Part shown: positions 11,543-22,715 of the stretch, in pieces | Layout of the letters: the number at the start of each line of letters is the position of its first letter | How positions within the stretch are numbered: position 1 is the stretch's first letter | Assembly (NCBI GenBank): GCA_022578965.1 | Contig: MU400728.1 | Span: forward strand, 1 to 64,000 | From: Xylaria sp. FL1777 | Taxonomy: Eukaryota; Ascomycota; Sordariomycetes; Xylariales; Xylariaceae | Direction: 5' to 3' | Length of the DNA stretch: 64,000 nucleotides | Notes under the pieces: model-generated | The model's input: only the letters and a program-made list of their open reading frames with translations | Told to the model about the DNA's origin: nothing | Database searches by the model: none | Program-made: the position numbers and the translations under genes

Positions 11543-13129
11543 TCACTGCACTCTAACAACAACCTTCCCAAAATGGCCGCCACTAAACAGATACTTCATC
11601 GCCTCGTCCGCCTTCTCGAATTCAAACGTGCGATCAACCACAGGCCGGATCAGCTCGCGTTCATACACCCTCAGCAGCTCTTCGAAGCGGTCCTTGGGCC
11701 CATTATGTATGCCCTTGAACGTGACATTGCGACTCAGCGCGAGCACATTGGCGTTGACGCGGTCGCCGGCTGCGTCCTCTTTCCCCGAGAGGTATCCGAT
11801 GGCGCTGATAATCCCGCCGAATGCGACGCAGCGGAACGACTTGTTCAAGGTCTCCGCGCCGCCGCACTCGAACACGATGTCCGCACCACGGCCGTCGGTC
11901 AGGTCGAGCACCGCCTCGTCCCAATTCGGCGTCGTCTTGTAGTTGATGGTGTAGTCGGCGCCAAGCTCCTTTGCAAGCTCTAATTTCTTGTCCGAGGAAG
12001 ACGTGATAATTGCTGTGCGCCCTAGTTTTAGACTCCGAGTTTGTAGATCTGTATGGCTTGTAGGGTGTGCATTCTCAAATGAACACTCGCAATAATGAAA
12101 ATAATCAAAATATGAGAATCAAAGGGGTAGAAACAGGGATTGCTTATTACGTACTCGTCATTCCTAACACTTTCGCAGTCTGTAACCCCGAAATCGCGAC
12201 GCCCCCTGTCCCCTGAAGCAACACGACCTTATCCTTGCCCCGAAGCGGCTCGCCAATCGGCTGAAACGAGTTGATGCTCATCCAAGCCGTGACAGCGGCG
12301 ACGGGCAGACAAGCGGCTTCGCTATCGGAGAGATAGCCCGGGACTTTGATGAGGCCGTAGGCAGGAAAGACGCGGTATTGGGTCAGACAGCCATTAAGGG
12401 GCTTTCCCAAGCCGGACTCCTACCAAGTGATCCGCAGTCAGTACCAGATACATATCGTAAATACCATGAAGTGGTTTCGGGAGGGGGTGAGATAGCAGAA
12501 GTGCAAGATCCCTGGTTAGACAACTGTTGTTCTAAGGCCAGGTCAAAAGGGGGCAAGTTAATGATTTAGATTACAAACCATGTTCTTTGCGACGACCTGT
12601 CCAGTCAAGTGTGTCTGGTAAAAGATAGATGCGACACGGTCGCCTTCCTGGAGTCCGGAGTCGCTTGCTCCTGGGCCGAGTTTCACGATCGACCCGCAAC
12701 AGTCGGACGTCGGTACGAGCTTACTCTCTATGTTGATCTTCTTGTGATGACTGTAAAGACCCATACACACTACGGAAGTTTTTCAGTCGCTTCTGGTGTT
12801 TTTCTTTGAATGCAAGCTACCCGGACATGACATACCTTCGGTATCCCGGAAATTCAACGATACGGCATGGATCTTGACCAGTACCTCGCCCTCCTTCAAC
12901 TCAGGGGGCTCGGGGACATCCACCACTGTGACACATGGAGTCAGTAATCGTCATTATGAGCATAACCTATGTGCATTCTCGAACTGTAGAAGACCACTAC
13001 TAGTCCAGGAAATCGATAAATAAGTAAAGTAGAAGAAAAGATGAACAAATTACTAAGACCATGAATGGCCAGAGAGTACTTACGCCGGAGCTTGTCCAAG
13101 CCGTCTTGATTAGTTACCCACTGCTTCAT
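11543..13129 (-). CDS. Medium-chain dehydrogenase/reductase (zinc-type ADH-like, quinone oxidoreductase family)
   Basis: NAD(P)H-dependent oxidoreductase of the MDR superfamily. Model: exons 13129-13084, 12925-12836, 12769-12579, 12419-12155 and 12012-11543, 353 residues. Seen: an N-terminal GroES-like half with EVLVKIHAVSLNFRDTE and LVPTSDCCGSIVKLGPG, then the Rossmann motif QGTGGVAISGLQTAK near residues 178-192, SSSDKKLELAKELGADY after it, and a normal C-terminus GGHFGKVVVRVQ. The usual catalytic and structural zinc ligand set was not seen, so a zinc-free reductase is possible. Exon 5 could also begin at 12021 through a TAG acceptor, adding three residues; the CAG choice fits the family spacing better. 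The final residues and stop are intact. Same strand as the FAD monooxygenase. Confidence 0.87.
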
Positions 13130-13798
13130 CGTGTAGTTTTTCCTTCCCTTTCAAGCTTGAATAGCTACACCTGGCATCAATGAAGCAAGGAGAAATCATA
13201 CGTAAGCTAGACCGGCCGTATGAAGCCGCGGTTTATAATGGTTGTACCCACAGAGGAGAAGTGGGTGCTGACAGTGGAGCTTGGAATCGTCACGAGGCCG
13301 TTTATCGAAGGTACTACTCCAGATGGCGAATAGATCTGGGTTAGATCTTTAGGATCGTAGTGCGAAAACGTTGAATAGTTACCCTAACCAGTGCCCTAAT
13401 CCATCGTTATAGAACCGCATGCTATACTCGCACAGACGAGCCTGCAGCTGGCCGAATATGCCATCCAACAAGCTAGGTCGCTCATTCTAACCATAAGCGA
13501 AAAGGGGAGAAAAAAAAGGCAACTGCTTCACTCAGGACGCATGGAAAAGGACAGTCATTGAACATATTTCTTATCATTAATCATGATTCGGCCTTACGAC
13601 GACCATGCGTGTGTAGGCATAGATAGATATCGAAATGGTTTTGTTACATCTACCTCCAAAATGCGCCTGAATGGGTATAGTTTTACTAGATCAGACCTTC
13701 TCACAAGCCAACAATCCCATAACCGCTATGGGTAATTGGAAACCAAAGATCCCACCTTTTATATATCACCTTTTATATATGCAAATATGATCATCTCT
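13130..13798. other. Intergenic region
   Basis: About 670 bp between two minus-strand genes, holding the dehydrogenase promoter and the 3' end of the F-box gene. No additional feature was seen. Confidence 0.5.
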
Positions 13799-16672
13799 CT
13801 ATCGTAGCTCACCTGGTCCTTTTTCAACAACAAACCCAACCGGGCGCCTTGCACGACGGTTGCGCACGCCACGAGGGGGGATAAGGCTCATGTTTTTCAC
13901 ATCTAAACCTGTTATACGAGCGGTCTTTTCATCGTAACCCCATCGTGAAACGCCGCCTCCGTGAATCCAACCCTCAAGGTTGCGGCATTGGCTGACGTCG
14001 ATCCAGGCTAATCGACTACAGCCCTCAAGAACACTTTCAACGCCAGCCGCAGTTACTCGTACACATCCCCTAACACTCAACCGTTCAAGGTCGTTTAAAT
14101 GTAGAGCAATACAGGCAAGGCTGGAATCGCTAACGGCACTACCGCAAAAAGCCATTTTGAGCTCTTGCAAGTGCGGTAGCCCAAGAGCGACCACTTCCGT
14201 AGCAGTATCCGACAACGCGCAGCAGAAAGATAGATCAAGATGAGTGAGGGCTTTAGCAGCGTTCACAAGAGCCACGATGGCGTTGTCAGATAGATAAGTG
14301 CAGTCGGCAAGGCATAAATGGGACAAGTTGACAAAGCGGAAAGGCGCCCATGATTGAAAGCCAGCGTCAGTAATTGATGTACAGCGGGTAAGCGAGAGTG
14401 ATTGTAGGCGATTCGACGCGTGAGCGGCCATGTGAGCCATGGACCGATCTGTAATATGCTTGCAGTATGAGAGGTTGAGTCTCTTGAGCTTGGGACAGCC
14501 AATGATGGTCCCTGGGGGTGGTAATGTTACAGTGTGCGTCTGCTGCCGTTGACCTCTTAGGCGCGCCGCTGAGCTTGAGATGACCACTTGCTTCTGGGGA
14601 GGATGATCAGGTACTACCCAGCCTACTACACGAGCAAGTAGGTTATCGCCAACCTTACGACAGTTGCTCCAGTCAACTTCTTCTAGGCTCTTAGCATGGT
14701 CGCTCATTTCGAGGATCTGGTTGGCCGAAACCTCCCAAACGGATTTCATCCTCCATATCCTGACGTTCTTGCCACAAAGCCTCCAAAATGACGAGAATCC
14801 CTCGTCGGTGATGTGGAAACAATTGCTCACATCAACCGAGATGGGTCTGTGTCCAAGGAATGGTGCTAGCTGCTTAATCAAGATATCATCAGTAACTCGA
14901 CGATTGTAAGAAGATAGGTCCACATGATGACACAATTCAGGTGATGTTGATAGCGCCTTTAGCCAATGAGTAGAGAGTCTCCTTAGACGGAAGACCTCAA
15001 CGGCATTCAAATGCTGGAAGATAGCTATCAACATATCGTCAGGAAGAGGCTTTTCCTCTTCTCCTTCATTGTCATGACTTGGAGGTTTGGCTGAAAGCCG
15101 TGCTTTCTTTGTAGGCCCTTCAGAGTCAGGAGATGGCATGACCGGCAAGATGAACTGGTTCGGTGTAGTTGTATCAATCATGTGCGGGCGCCCACCATTT
15201 GCAGTGGGAGTGCCGGGGGACTCAATAGGAGGTGTAGGCGGAGCGAGAGATGCTCGCCGACGATTTCTCAGGTTCTCCATGTCAACACTGAGATACGGGT
15301 CAGGATCTCTTGGTATTAACTGTTCGGACTTGTCATTTATAGGGGAGGCAGGTTTTGAAGGCGTCGTGAATATGACCTGAGGATTCGTCCGTATAGAGGT
15401 TGCTGATATAGGGTCTTCCGCGGCATCCTCGGCATCCATCATCTCAACATCTTCCTCATCGTCTTTTCTGATTCGATTTCTTGCTGTCTCTTCGACTTGC
15501 TCTCTTAGACTACTTGGACACCGTTTCCACAGATCGTCAAGAGCTTTACCACTAATCATTAGGCACTCAACGACAGAAATTGACCTGACTGTTGCGGTTC
15601 GCTCTCGAGACAGGCCAAGGCTAGCAACCTCTCCAAAATACTGGCCTTGTCTGAGCCTCGGCCTGATCAGAGATGACCGCTTTGACCTTTTTTGTACCTG
15701 GCCTTCTGGTGCTTCATGTATCACCTCTGCCTCGCCACGCACTATAAAGTAAATATCGTTCCCTGATGTCCCCTGACGAATTATATCCGTGAAAGGAGAA
15801 TACGTCTTCGGTTGGGCTTCCAACCCCAGCTGATGAAGAATATCGGGTGGCAGCGCGGAAAATAGAGGAAGCTCCTTAAGGGTCTGCCTCACACTCACCT
15901 GGCCACTGCCCAGGGCGCTACCCGCCGTTAAGTCTTCGAGGGCGCCTGGACTGGGGGATTTCCTCTTCTTATGGTTTACCACTCCTCCCTCCTTAATGAC
16001 ACCTTCATCGCCTGTCGCAACTTGTCCGGGTGCAGCTTCTCGCGCGGTACTATGGCGACTTTCAGGTTTAAGAACACGGCCTTTTTCCTGGCGCTTTTTA
16101 GCTGTAATTGCCAATCGTTCATGGGCCTCGTGACGAATTGCTTTTTCCATGTCTGGGAATTTGGGAAGCTCAAGGTGAAGATCCTCCTTCTTCAAGACAA
16201 GAAGAAGACACTTGGTACGCGCAACGATTGTGGCTGTTCGTGGCATGTTCATGAGGACGCCGATCTCGCCGAAGAAAGATCCAGGTACGAGCTCGGCGTA
16301 TATAGCCTCTCCGTCTCGGGAAGTGACAGCGACAACTCCACGGACAAGCCAATACATAGCTTTCGCCTCATCTCCCTCTGTTAAAATAAGATCGTGAGCT
16401 GAGTGAACTTGTGGTCTTAAATATTTTCCAATAGCTATTAAGAAGTCCTCGGAAGCTGACATAAAGAGGGGAAACGATCTCATGCGGTCAACTAAATCTA
16501 GCGGCATATCTGGAAAAGTTGATGCTGTGAGCGGAGAAGGACGGATCGGTCGTGCCGGGTTCGCCTCAACATTGAAAGATCTAATCAAGGACGCTGAATC
16601 GGCCACCTGACCATTGGCCGGATGGTGTGCCAAAGCCCTATAGGGCGACGGGGGAGTTCTTGCGCGCCTCAT
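13799..16672 (-). CDS. F-box/LRR protein with two cyclic-nucleotide-binding domains
   Basis: Predicted substrate receptor of an SCF ubiquitin ligase with cNMP-type sensor domains. Single exon, 957 residues from the only ATG in the upstream part of the frame; the frame extends about 40 codons further without an ATG before an in-frame TGA. Seen in order: cNMP-binding domain 1 (about 67-165) with SFFGEIGVLMNMPRTAT, domain 2 (about 269-390) with QYFGEVASLGLSRERTAT, an acidic and proline-rich linker, an F-box (about 542-586) beginning LPDDMLIAIFQHL, and AMN1/GRR1-type leucine-rich repeats (about 590-905) with repeated units such as LNLSYCKHITD and LDLSFCCALSD. The FGE...R.AT pattern is the phosphate-binding cassette signature of the family, so ligand binding is plausible but not shown. 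An upstream exon cannot be excluded. Related architectures are known in ascomycetes; the targets are unknown. Confidence 0.9.
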   Translation of the reverse strand: MRRARTPPSPYRALAHHPANGQVADSASLIRSFNVEANPARPIRPSPLTASTFPDMPLDLVDRMRSFPLFMSASEDFLIAIGKYLRPQVHSAHDLILTEGDEAKAMYWLVRGVVAVTSRDGEAIYAELVPGSFFGEIGVLMNMPRTATIVARTKCLLLVLKKEDLHLELPKFPDMEKAIRHEAHERLAITAKKRQEKGRVLKPESRHSTAREAAPGQVATGDEGVIKEGGVVNHKKRKSPSPGALEDLTAGSALGSGQVSVRQTLKELPLFSALPPDILHQLGLEAQPKTYSPFTDIIRQGTSGNDIYFIVRGEAEVIHEAPEGQVQKRSKRSSLIRPRLRQGQYFGEVASLGLSRERTATVRSISVVECLMISGKALDDLWKRCPSSLREQVEETARNRIRKDDEEDVEMMDAEDAAEDPISATSIRTNPQVIFTTPSKPASPINDKSEQLIPRDPDPYLSVDMENLRNRRRASLAPPTPPIESPGTPTANGGRPHMIDTTTPNQFILPVMPSPDSEGPTKKARLSAKPPSHDNEGEEEKPLPDDMLIAIFQHLNAVEVFRLRRLSTHWLKALSTSPELCHHVDLSSYNRRVTDDILIKQLAPFLGHRPISVDVSNCFHITDEGFSSFWRLCGKNVRIWRMKSVWEVSANQILEMSDHAKSLEEVDWSNCRKVGDNLLARVVGWVVPDHPPQKQVVISSSAARLRGQRQQTHTVTLPPPGTIIGCPKLKRLNLSYCKHITDRSMAHMAAHASNRLQSLSLTRCTSITDAGFQSWAPFRFVNLSHLCLADCTYLSDNAIVALVNAAKALTHLDLSFCCALSDTATEVVALGLPHLQELKMAFCGSAVSDSSLACIALHLNDLERLSVRGCVRVTAAGVESVLEGCSRLAWIDVSQCRNLEGWIHGGGVSRWGYDEKTARITGLDVKNMSLIPPRGVRNRRARRPVGFVVEKGPGELR

Positions 16673-16784
16673 ACCGTCCACAAGCCCCTCATAGGCGATC
16701 CAGTTGTGACGATACCCAACAATACAAGTTTTGAAATCTGATACCAATTTTTCCCCTGGCTCCAACCAGAAACAGACAATGTGC

Positions 16785-16838
16785 TTAATCGAGAGGGAAG
16801 AGGATCAACGAGTACACCTCCAGGAGGCAACAGATCAT
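16785..16838 (-). other. Possible upstream ORF (17 codons) in the leader of the F-box gene
   Basis: An ATG at 16838-16836 opens a 17-codon frame that ends with TAA at 16787-16785, about 110 bp before the main start codon. If the transcript starts further upstream, this could dampen translation. It may instead be chance. Confidence 0.25.
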
Positions 16839-18239
16839 GCTATGCCCAATGGCGATCGCAAAGTCCCTCAAGAATGATGTTGCCGTGCGACACAATGTTA
16901 ACAACTCCGCCTAGTGCTAGGCGTTCATATGGGAAACGACGGCGCAGCGATCTGCTTGAAACCGGGCAGAAAGTTGGAGTGTCCGGCCAGCTGACGCTCT
17001 AGACCGTCGTGGATTGGCCGTGTCACAACCGAAGAGGGACTCTTGCAGACAAGCCGGAAACTGTTAGGGGCTAAGGCAGGGCGGCACGGCGCAGTATTCC
17101 TATCGTAGGAGTCGAAGGAGGTACGAATGGACTAGATTTCAGACAATACTCGTTCGAATGGGAAACTAGAAACCACCGAGCCTCGGTTAGTAATTACGCG
17201 GTTCTAACTGCGAGGGCACAGCGGGATGAAGTACAGCAAGTTGAGAGAGAGTTGGGAGAGAAGACACCCACAACAGAACAAGTCAGATGACCGGCCGTTC
17301 CCCTTCGTCCACAACCAATACCAAGAAGCGAGATACTAGACGAGTCGGAAGTTGAAGCGTAAAAGTACCAGCTCGGAACAACCGCCGACAGTAGATAGCT
17401 GCAAGGACACGGCACGGCACAACACGATTTTACTTGTTCAGGGGTCCGAATTGGGGCTGTTAGAGGTAAGAATGCAAGCAAGCTTGATTTGGACCGCAGC
17501 GAGTCTCAAGTTCAACCCGTAACGCCGTCACGAAGGTCGTGGCCCTGCGCTCTGCAAATAGCAATGGTGTGCAGTGAGATGGGCAGAGAGAATCGAGCTG
17601 GGTCCATGGAGGTATAGCTAGGCTGCCTTCCCTTTCAGCAGAAGAAAGACAGAACGTGCTCCTCTTGCTCTAACAAAATATACCTAGTTAGTAGTAATAT
17701 TTCGCTTTTCTTTGGAGTTTATGCAGCTTGTCGCATGCACATCAACAGGACGGGGGCAGGGCAGGGCAAGCAGGGGGTCAATGGAGCGGGTGCGGCGGAG
17801 CTGTGCGACAACGCAACCCCGAAAATGTATGCTTAAATATATCCTAGAACAGCAGCGAGGCATATGTAATGTACGGTGGACAGCCGGCTGGCTATGACGC
17901 GAGATGGGTTGAGGAGCCTGGAGGGAGACGGGAGGAGGACAATGATCATGATAATAGCAACGACAATGGCAATAATGACAACGGCATGGCGAAGCTCCCT
18001 CCCACCTGCTTTGCACACCACATACACTACCGACACCACAAGCACTGCTCCGATTTCGAAGATTAGGTAGGACTAGGTAAACTATCCGTAATCAGGGCCC
18101 CTGGCAACCTGGATTGGTTGGTCGGCTTCTGGTCGGGGTTGTCGTCAGGATGGATCTTGCCATGAGCTAAAACTGGCTGAGACAGACGCTGAGCTGATGT
18201 AGATCATGGGTGCCGGGGGGTGGAAGAGAAGGAACGCCC

Positions 18240-18560
18240 ACTTACTTAGACTAGTGTACTTGTACTAAGTAGTATACATGCCCAGCAGTACCTACGCTAG
18301 GCCGAGGACACCATTAACCTTACTTGGAGTGTACATGTATACACGAGTACGTAGGTAGTACGGTATCTACGTACGTTAATTTATCTACAGTGCGGTACCT
18401 CGCAGATTACCGTATTGACCCAAGTTGCACTGGTACCTATCTAGGTACGGTGTACGGTACTTTCCACTTGCTATAGTCCATTCACGTCCAGTTCTCGATA
18501 GTTGCTCCAAAACAATAACTTTACACAAAAATAATTAGGTATGTAGATGCTATGCACCAC
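18240..18560. repeat. Cluster of TAGGTA/ACCTA/GTAC motifs
   Basis: Short direct and inverted copies of ACCTA, TAGGTA, GTAC and TACGTAC occur every few tens of bases (for example ACCTATCTAGGTACGG near 18436). The same motif family returns near 19,540-19,830, 21,220-21,310, 33,950-34,200 and 48,597-48,654, all between genes. Confidence 0.5.
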
Positions 18561-21500
18561 GATCCCATCCCATACCTACATTGTACAACCGTGCCCTACG
18601 TAGTACTGCGACTTATAATCACCGCTCGGCTCTAGCCCGCCTGGCCGTGCAACTCGAGGGGTAGTGCAATGGAACCCTGCCCGGCTAGTCTTTGGCAGGT
18701 GCCTTTTTGTCGGCACTGGGCGACATGCTCCGACCATGTGGGACGTCCTCCGCGGGGAACAGGGAGCAGGGAGCTTGTTGCACGGAGCACACGCTGGCTC
18801 GACAGTAATCTGGTTTATGCTCGGAGATCAGTGGTGATGTGCCAGGGTGGCTTGGACTTTTTCTAGAATACCTACAGTACCTGGACTAGATACTGCATAC
18901 TGTGCCTACCGTACTTAGACTGCCTATCCGGTGTACCTACACTACAAGGTCAGGGTTGTGTCTGCCACAAGGATGCAAATGGCACGAGCCCAATCGACTG
19001 CCTGTCGCTGGTGTATAGCGAGTTAGATGTATACTACCTGGCCCCGGATGCCACCGTGGTAGAGAGTTCCTTATACCCGACGCCACCCCAGCGTGGCACT
19101 GACGTACTCTTTTATCTCGATCGAGACCAATGCGAAGACGACTCTTGTTGTTTCTTACTAGGGAAGCCCAGGACATGAGTCAAGCTAACCTATGCGTACA
19201 TTGACCGGTGAGGGAGCAAAGAGTATATGACATCTTCAACTCGGTACGAATTCGTCTGGATGCAACCACGCTGTTGTTGATTGCTGCACGATACCGATTG
19301 TTGCTGCTACAGTAATACTATCGAACATCTGTGTGTATCAAGGTAGTATACTCTAAATCTGGATATTGTCGACATAGAACGCCGCTGAATCAGCACTACG
19401 GACTTTGTAGTACTACTGCATTATGTATGTTGTTCCGCTCTTTGCATTAGCTAAATTCAAAATCAGGTCGCATGACCTTTTGGAACAAATGGTCTATTTT
19501 CGGAGGATTTTGGTAGCCTTATGGGTGTACTCGGTATGCCTACCTACTGTAGTATCTTATGTTCATCATTGTTATTACATTAGCTAGGTCGGGCGCCAGA
19601 AAGCCACGTGGGATGCACGATGACGCTGTATTATTGACACATGGCTTAAACAAACCACAGCCCTGGTAGCCATTTCTCGGAGGGAGGTAGAACAACGAAT
19701 ATACTAGGTAGGTAGATAGAAAAGGGGAGAGAAAGCTTAGGTAGGTACAACAAGCCAAACAATCGCCCGACCGAATCGCACCCAATCATTTGTTAGATAT
19801 TTCGCTACATATAGGTAGATATGTAGGTAAGCTACAGCGCGTCTACCCAGGTTTTTGTTGGTACACTACACAGCAGGTAATCAATCTTATGGATCCCAGC
19901 GATGCGACTCGAGGGGCCGAGCCTCCCGCCACCCTTAGCCGGTGGTTTTAAGTAGGCACGGTACACGGCACGCTGCCATGGTTGTGCAATTTCGGTTTTT
20001 ACTCCCGACAGTTGAAGATTGCAAGGCGGCTGCCGTCGAACCCCTGTATTGATCAATCGCCGTTTCAAGATTCGAGAAGATTTCCACAGTGCCGCCGCCC
20101 CACTATTCGTGCTCCAAATTTAGCTCATTCAACGCAAGCCTCCTTCGAGCTTCGTCGTGGTCTAAGTATACTACACTAGTGTACCATTACAAGGGATCTA
20201 CCCAGGTATATGATTTCTAAGCTACCGGCGTGACCGATATACCCATCTACAAAGAAGGGGAATTAAATTGCCCCTGGCATCGTATCTGAAAGTGCCTCTC
20301 AAGTGTTTCACCACGATGTTTTGTACGGTTTAATTCGATCTGAACGCAACATAAGCCCTTCCAAAGTTAAGTCGGTATTGTACTACATATATATTGCGTA
20401 ATTGTTGTTCAGCACTCTTCACTAAGTACTGGATTTGTAGCCTCCAATGAACTCGATTTGGGTTTAATAGCGGCCCGGCTATCACGCACATCATCCGTGT
20501 TGACCATACCCACGTTCTGTCAAGACGACGGCCTATAGTGCATGCCGCCCGAACTACTGACGTCGAGATTCTATTTTGTTTCTCCAACTTTGTCTCCCCT
20601 GCGTCACTTGTCGTGTTTGAGGACCTTGTCAGTGTACGGGCTGGGATGTTACTGTTTGATAACGGATATTGGACTGAAACGGGAAGGTAGCGTGAAGTTC
20701 GACTACACGAGTATATGATATATAATATTATGGTATGTCCGAAGATACTTACGATATGATGATCTGGACACGAGCTAGAGGAAGGGAATTTAGAATCTCG
20801 TGGCTGCCCATACGATGAGTTGTCGGGCCATGCTTCGTATCAAGCCTTTATAAAGTACCGGTAGTAGTTTAGGGCTGAGTTATTCAGCTTCTGTCTACAG
20901 CACTCGGCAAGACACAAACCTTAGTTTTACCACATCTCATGATTCCAGTTCCTGGGCGTTGGTCTGCATTTTCGAGTAAAACAAAGGTAACAAATGAGTA
21001 CTGTTAATGAAAAGTAAAGCAGGAATTGTAGGTATGCTTGAAACATCCAGAATGTCTGGTCTGTTATTTTAACAATACTTGATGATTTGGTAGGCGCCTT
21101 ACTACATGGACGCATAGCTGTGCAAAGCTCCCTAGCTACCTAACCCATCAACACGAGCTATAGATTACGTAATGCTCATAGGAAAGCCACCTGTTAAGTA
21201 GGTATCTTTCAGGTGGTTAATTAAGTATTATACTAGGTACAGGCTGAAGTCAGGACCAACGCTGTGCACTGCCAGTGTGCAGTGTGCAGTGTGATACTAA
21301 GTAAGGTACACTAGAAGCGGGAGCTTGTGCTCTGCTTGTGCCGACCGGTAAGCACCGGAGTTAAGACTGACAGAATCCCGTCCACTCTTCCAGCGATTTC
21401 CTCGGCAGCATTTTTGCCATCAAGGTGACACTACAAAGGGGGGCGGGGTGCATGGGCCACTTCTAGATTATATCAGCCGCCGCCAACTGCATCATCATCA

Positions 21501-21619
21501 TTGACTGGACACTAGGTAGGTAGGTACCACAGTTGCGATAGCTTCCCTTCACTCGCATCTCAATTCGTCTTCCTACTCACAACACACACATCTGAGGATT
21601 GTCGACATCAATAAAATCA

Positions 21620-22715
21620 ATGTCGTTCACCATAACGATTCGCCAGGGACCTGCGCGTCTCGCGACGAGGCTACCCGAGGTTGCCAAAGCCTCACTTCGC
21701 CGCTCAGCTCCTCTCCGAGCGTTCCACCGGCCTGCCACCAAGCCCTCGACTTTCTTCACATCCCGAGCCACGATCGCTTCCGCCACTCTGCGGGCTACGC
21801 CTAAGAATGCATTTGCGCAATCAAGAGCGTATAACCAGCAGTCCGCCACTGCCGTCGACCAGGGCTCGCTCCTCCGGAGACTCCTCACAGGTGGCGCTAT
21901 CTTCGGTGGTACCATCGTCGCCATCAACATCATCTTCAATCGCGAAACCCGAGAGGATGGCGGTATGCCTGCTTATGAGAGGTCCTATCTGAACTCGACA
22001 TTCTTGCACACTGGCTTGGGTGTTGGCATCATCGGTCTGACCGCGCGACAAATGATCCAGACTGGATTTGTCTACCGATTGATGGTTACAAGCCCCTGGG
22101 CTGTCGCTATCGGTGGTTTGGCTCTCAGCTTCGGTACCATGATTGCAACACGATCTATTGATCCGGACAAGTAAGCTCATCTCCATTTCTTGTTGCTTAT
22201 ACCACAATACTAATCTTATCTACCTCAGCTACATCCCCAAGTACGCTCTGTGGACCGCTTTCAACGCCACCCAAGCCGCCTTCGTTGCGCCTCTGCTCGC
22301 CTTTGCTCCTGGTGCCCTCATCGCTCGTGCTGGTCTTTACACCGTCGCCATGATGGGTTCGATCTCTTTCGTCGGCGCCACTGCCAAGCAAGAGAAATAC
22401 ATGTATATCGGAGGCCCTCTGTTGGCTGGTGCTGCCCTGGTCGCTGTCTCTGGGCTTGCCCCTCTAATCATTCCCGCGACCGCCGTGCGCACACTGGCCT
22501 TCACCGAGAATATCTGGCTGTACGGTGGCCTCGCTGTTTTCGGAGGCTTCACTCTCTATGACGTCCAGAAGATTCTGCACCACGCCCGCATGGCTGAGCG
22601 GGGCGTAATCAAGAAGGATCCCGTCAATGAGAGCATTTCTCTTGAACTTGACTTCCTTAACATCTTCATTCGTATGGTCCAGATTTTGATGCTACAGCAA
22701 GGCCGCCGAAAGTAA
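21620..22715 (+). CDS. Mitochondrial Bax inhibitor-1 family protein (GHITM/MICS1-like)
   Basis: Integral membrane protein of the BI-1/TMBIM superfamily, of the mitochondrial inner-membrane type that keeps cristae organised and affects ion and cytochrome c retention (family knowledge). Exons 21620-22170 and 22229-22715, 345 residues; 58-bp intron, GTAAGC donor, CTCAG acceptor, phase 2. Seen: an Arg/Ser/Ala-rich N-terminus of about 75 residues without acidic residues before GLU/ASP-poor RAYNQQ, typical of a mitochondrial presequence, then about seven hydrophobic segments and the C-terminal family signature GGFTLYDVQKILHHAR followed by SISLELDFLNIFIRM. Length and ends fit the family. It stands alone between gene-poor flanks. 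Confidence 0.93.

Larger units (their letters stand above)
16673..21619. other. Gene-poor region of about 4.9 kb
   Basis: No reading frame shows a recognisable domain. The first several hundred bp may be the long promoter/leader of the F-box gene. From about 18,240 on the sequence is dense in short TAGGTA, ACCTA and GTAC motifs. A non-coding RNA or a fast-evolving small gene cannot be ruled out. Confidence 0.45.

Noticed and set aside
16673..16765. N-terminal extension of the cNMP/F-box protein
   Set aside because: The frame is open but has no ATG and is closed by a TGA upstream; used only as a hint of a possible extra exon.
17684..18016. 110-residue Cys/His-rich minus-strand frame
   Set aside because: Composition follows local CA/GT-rich sequence; Cys and His spacing fits no zinc-finger class.
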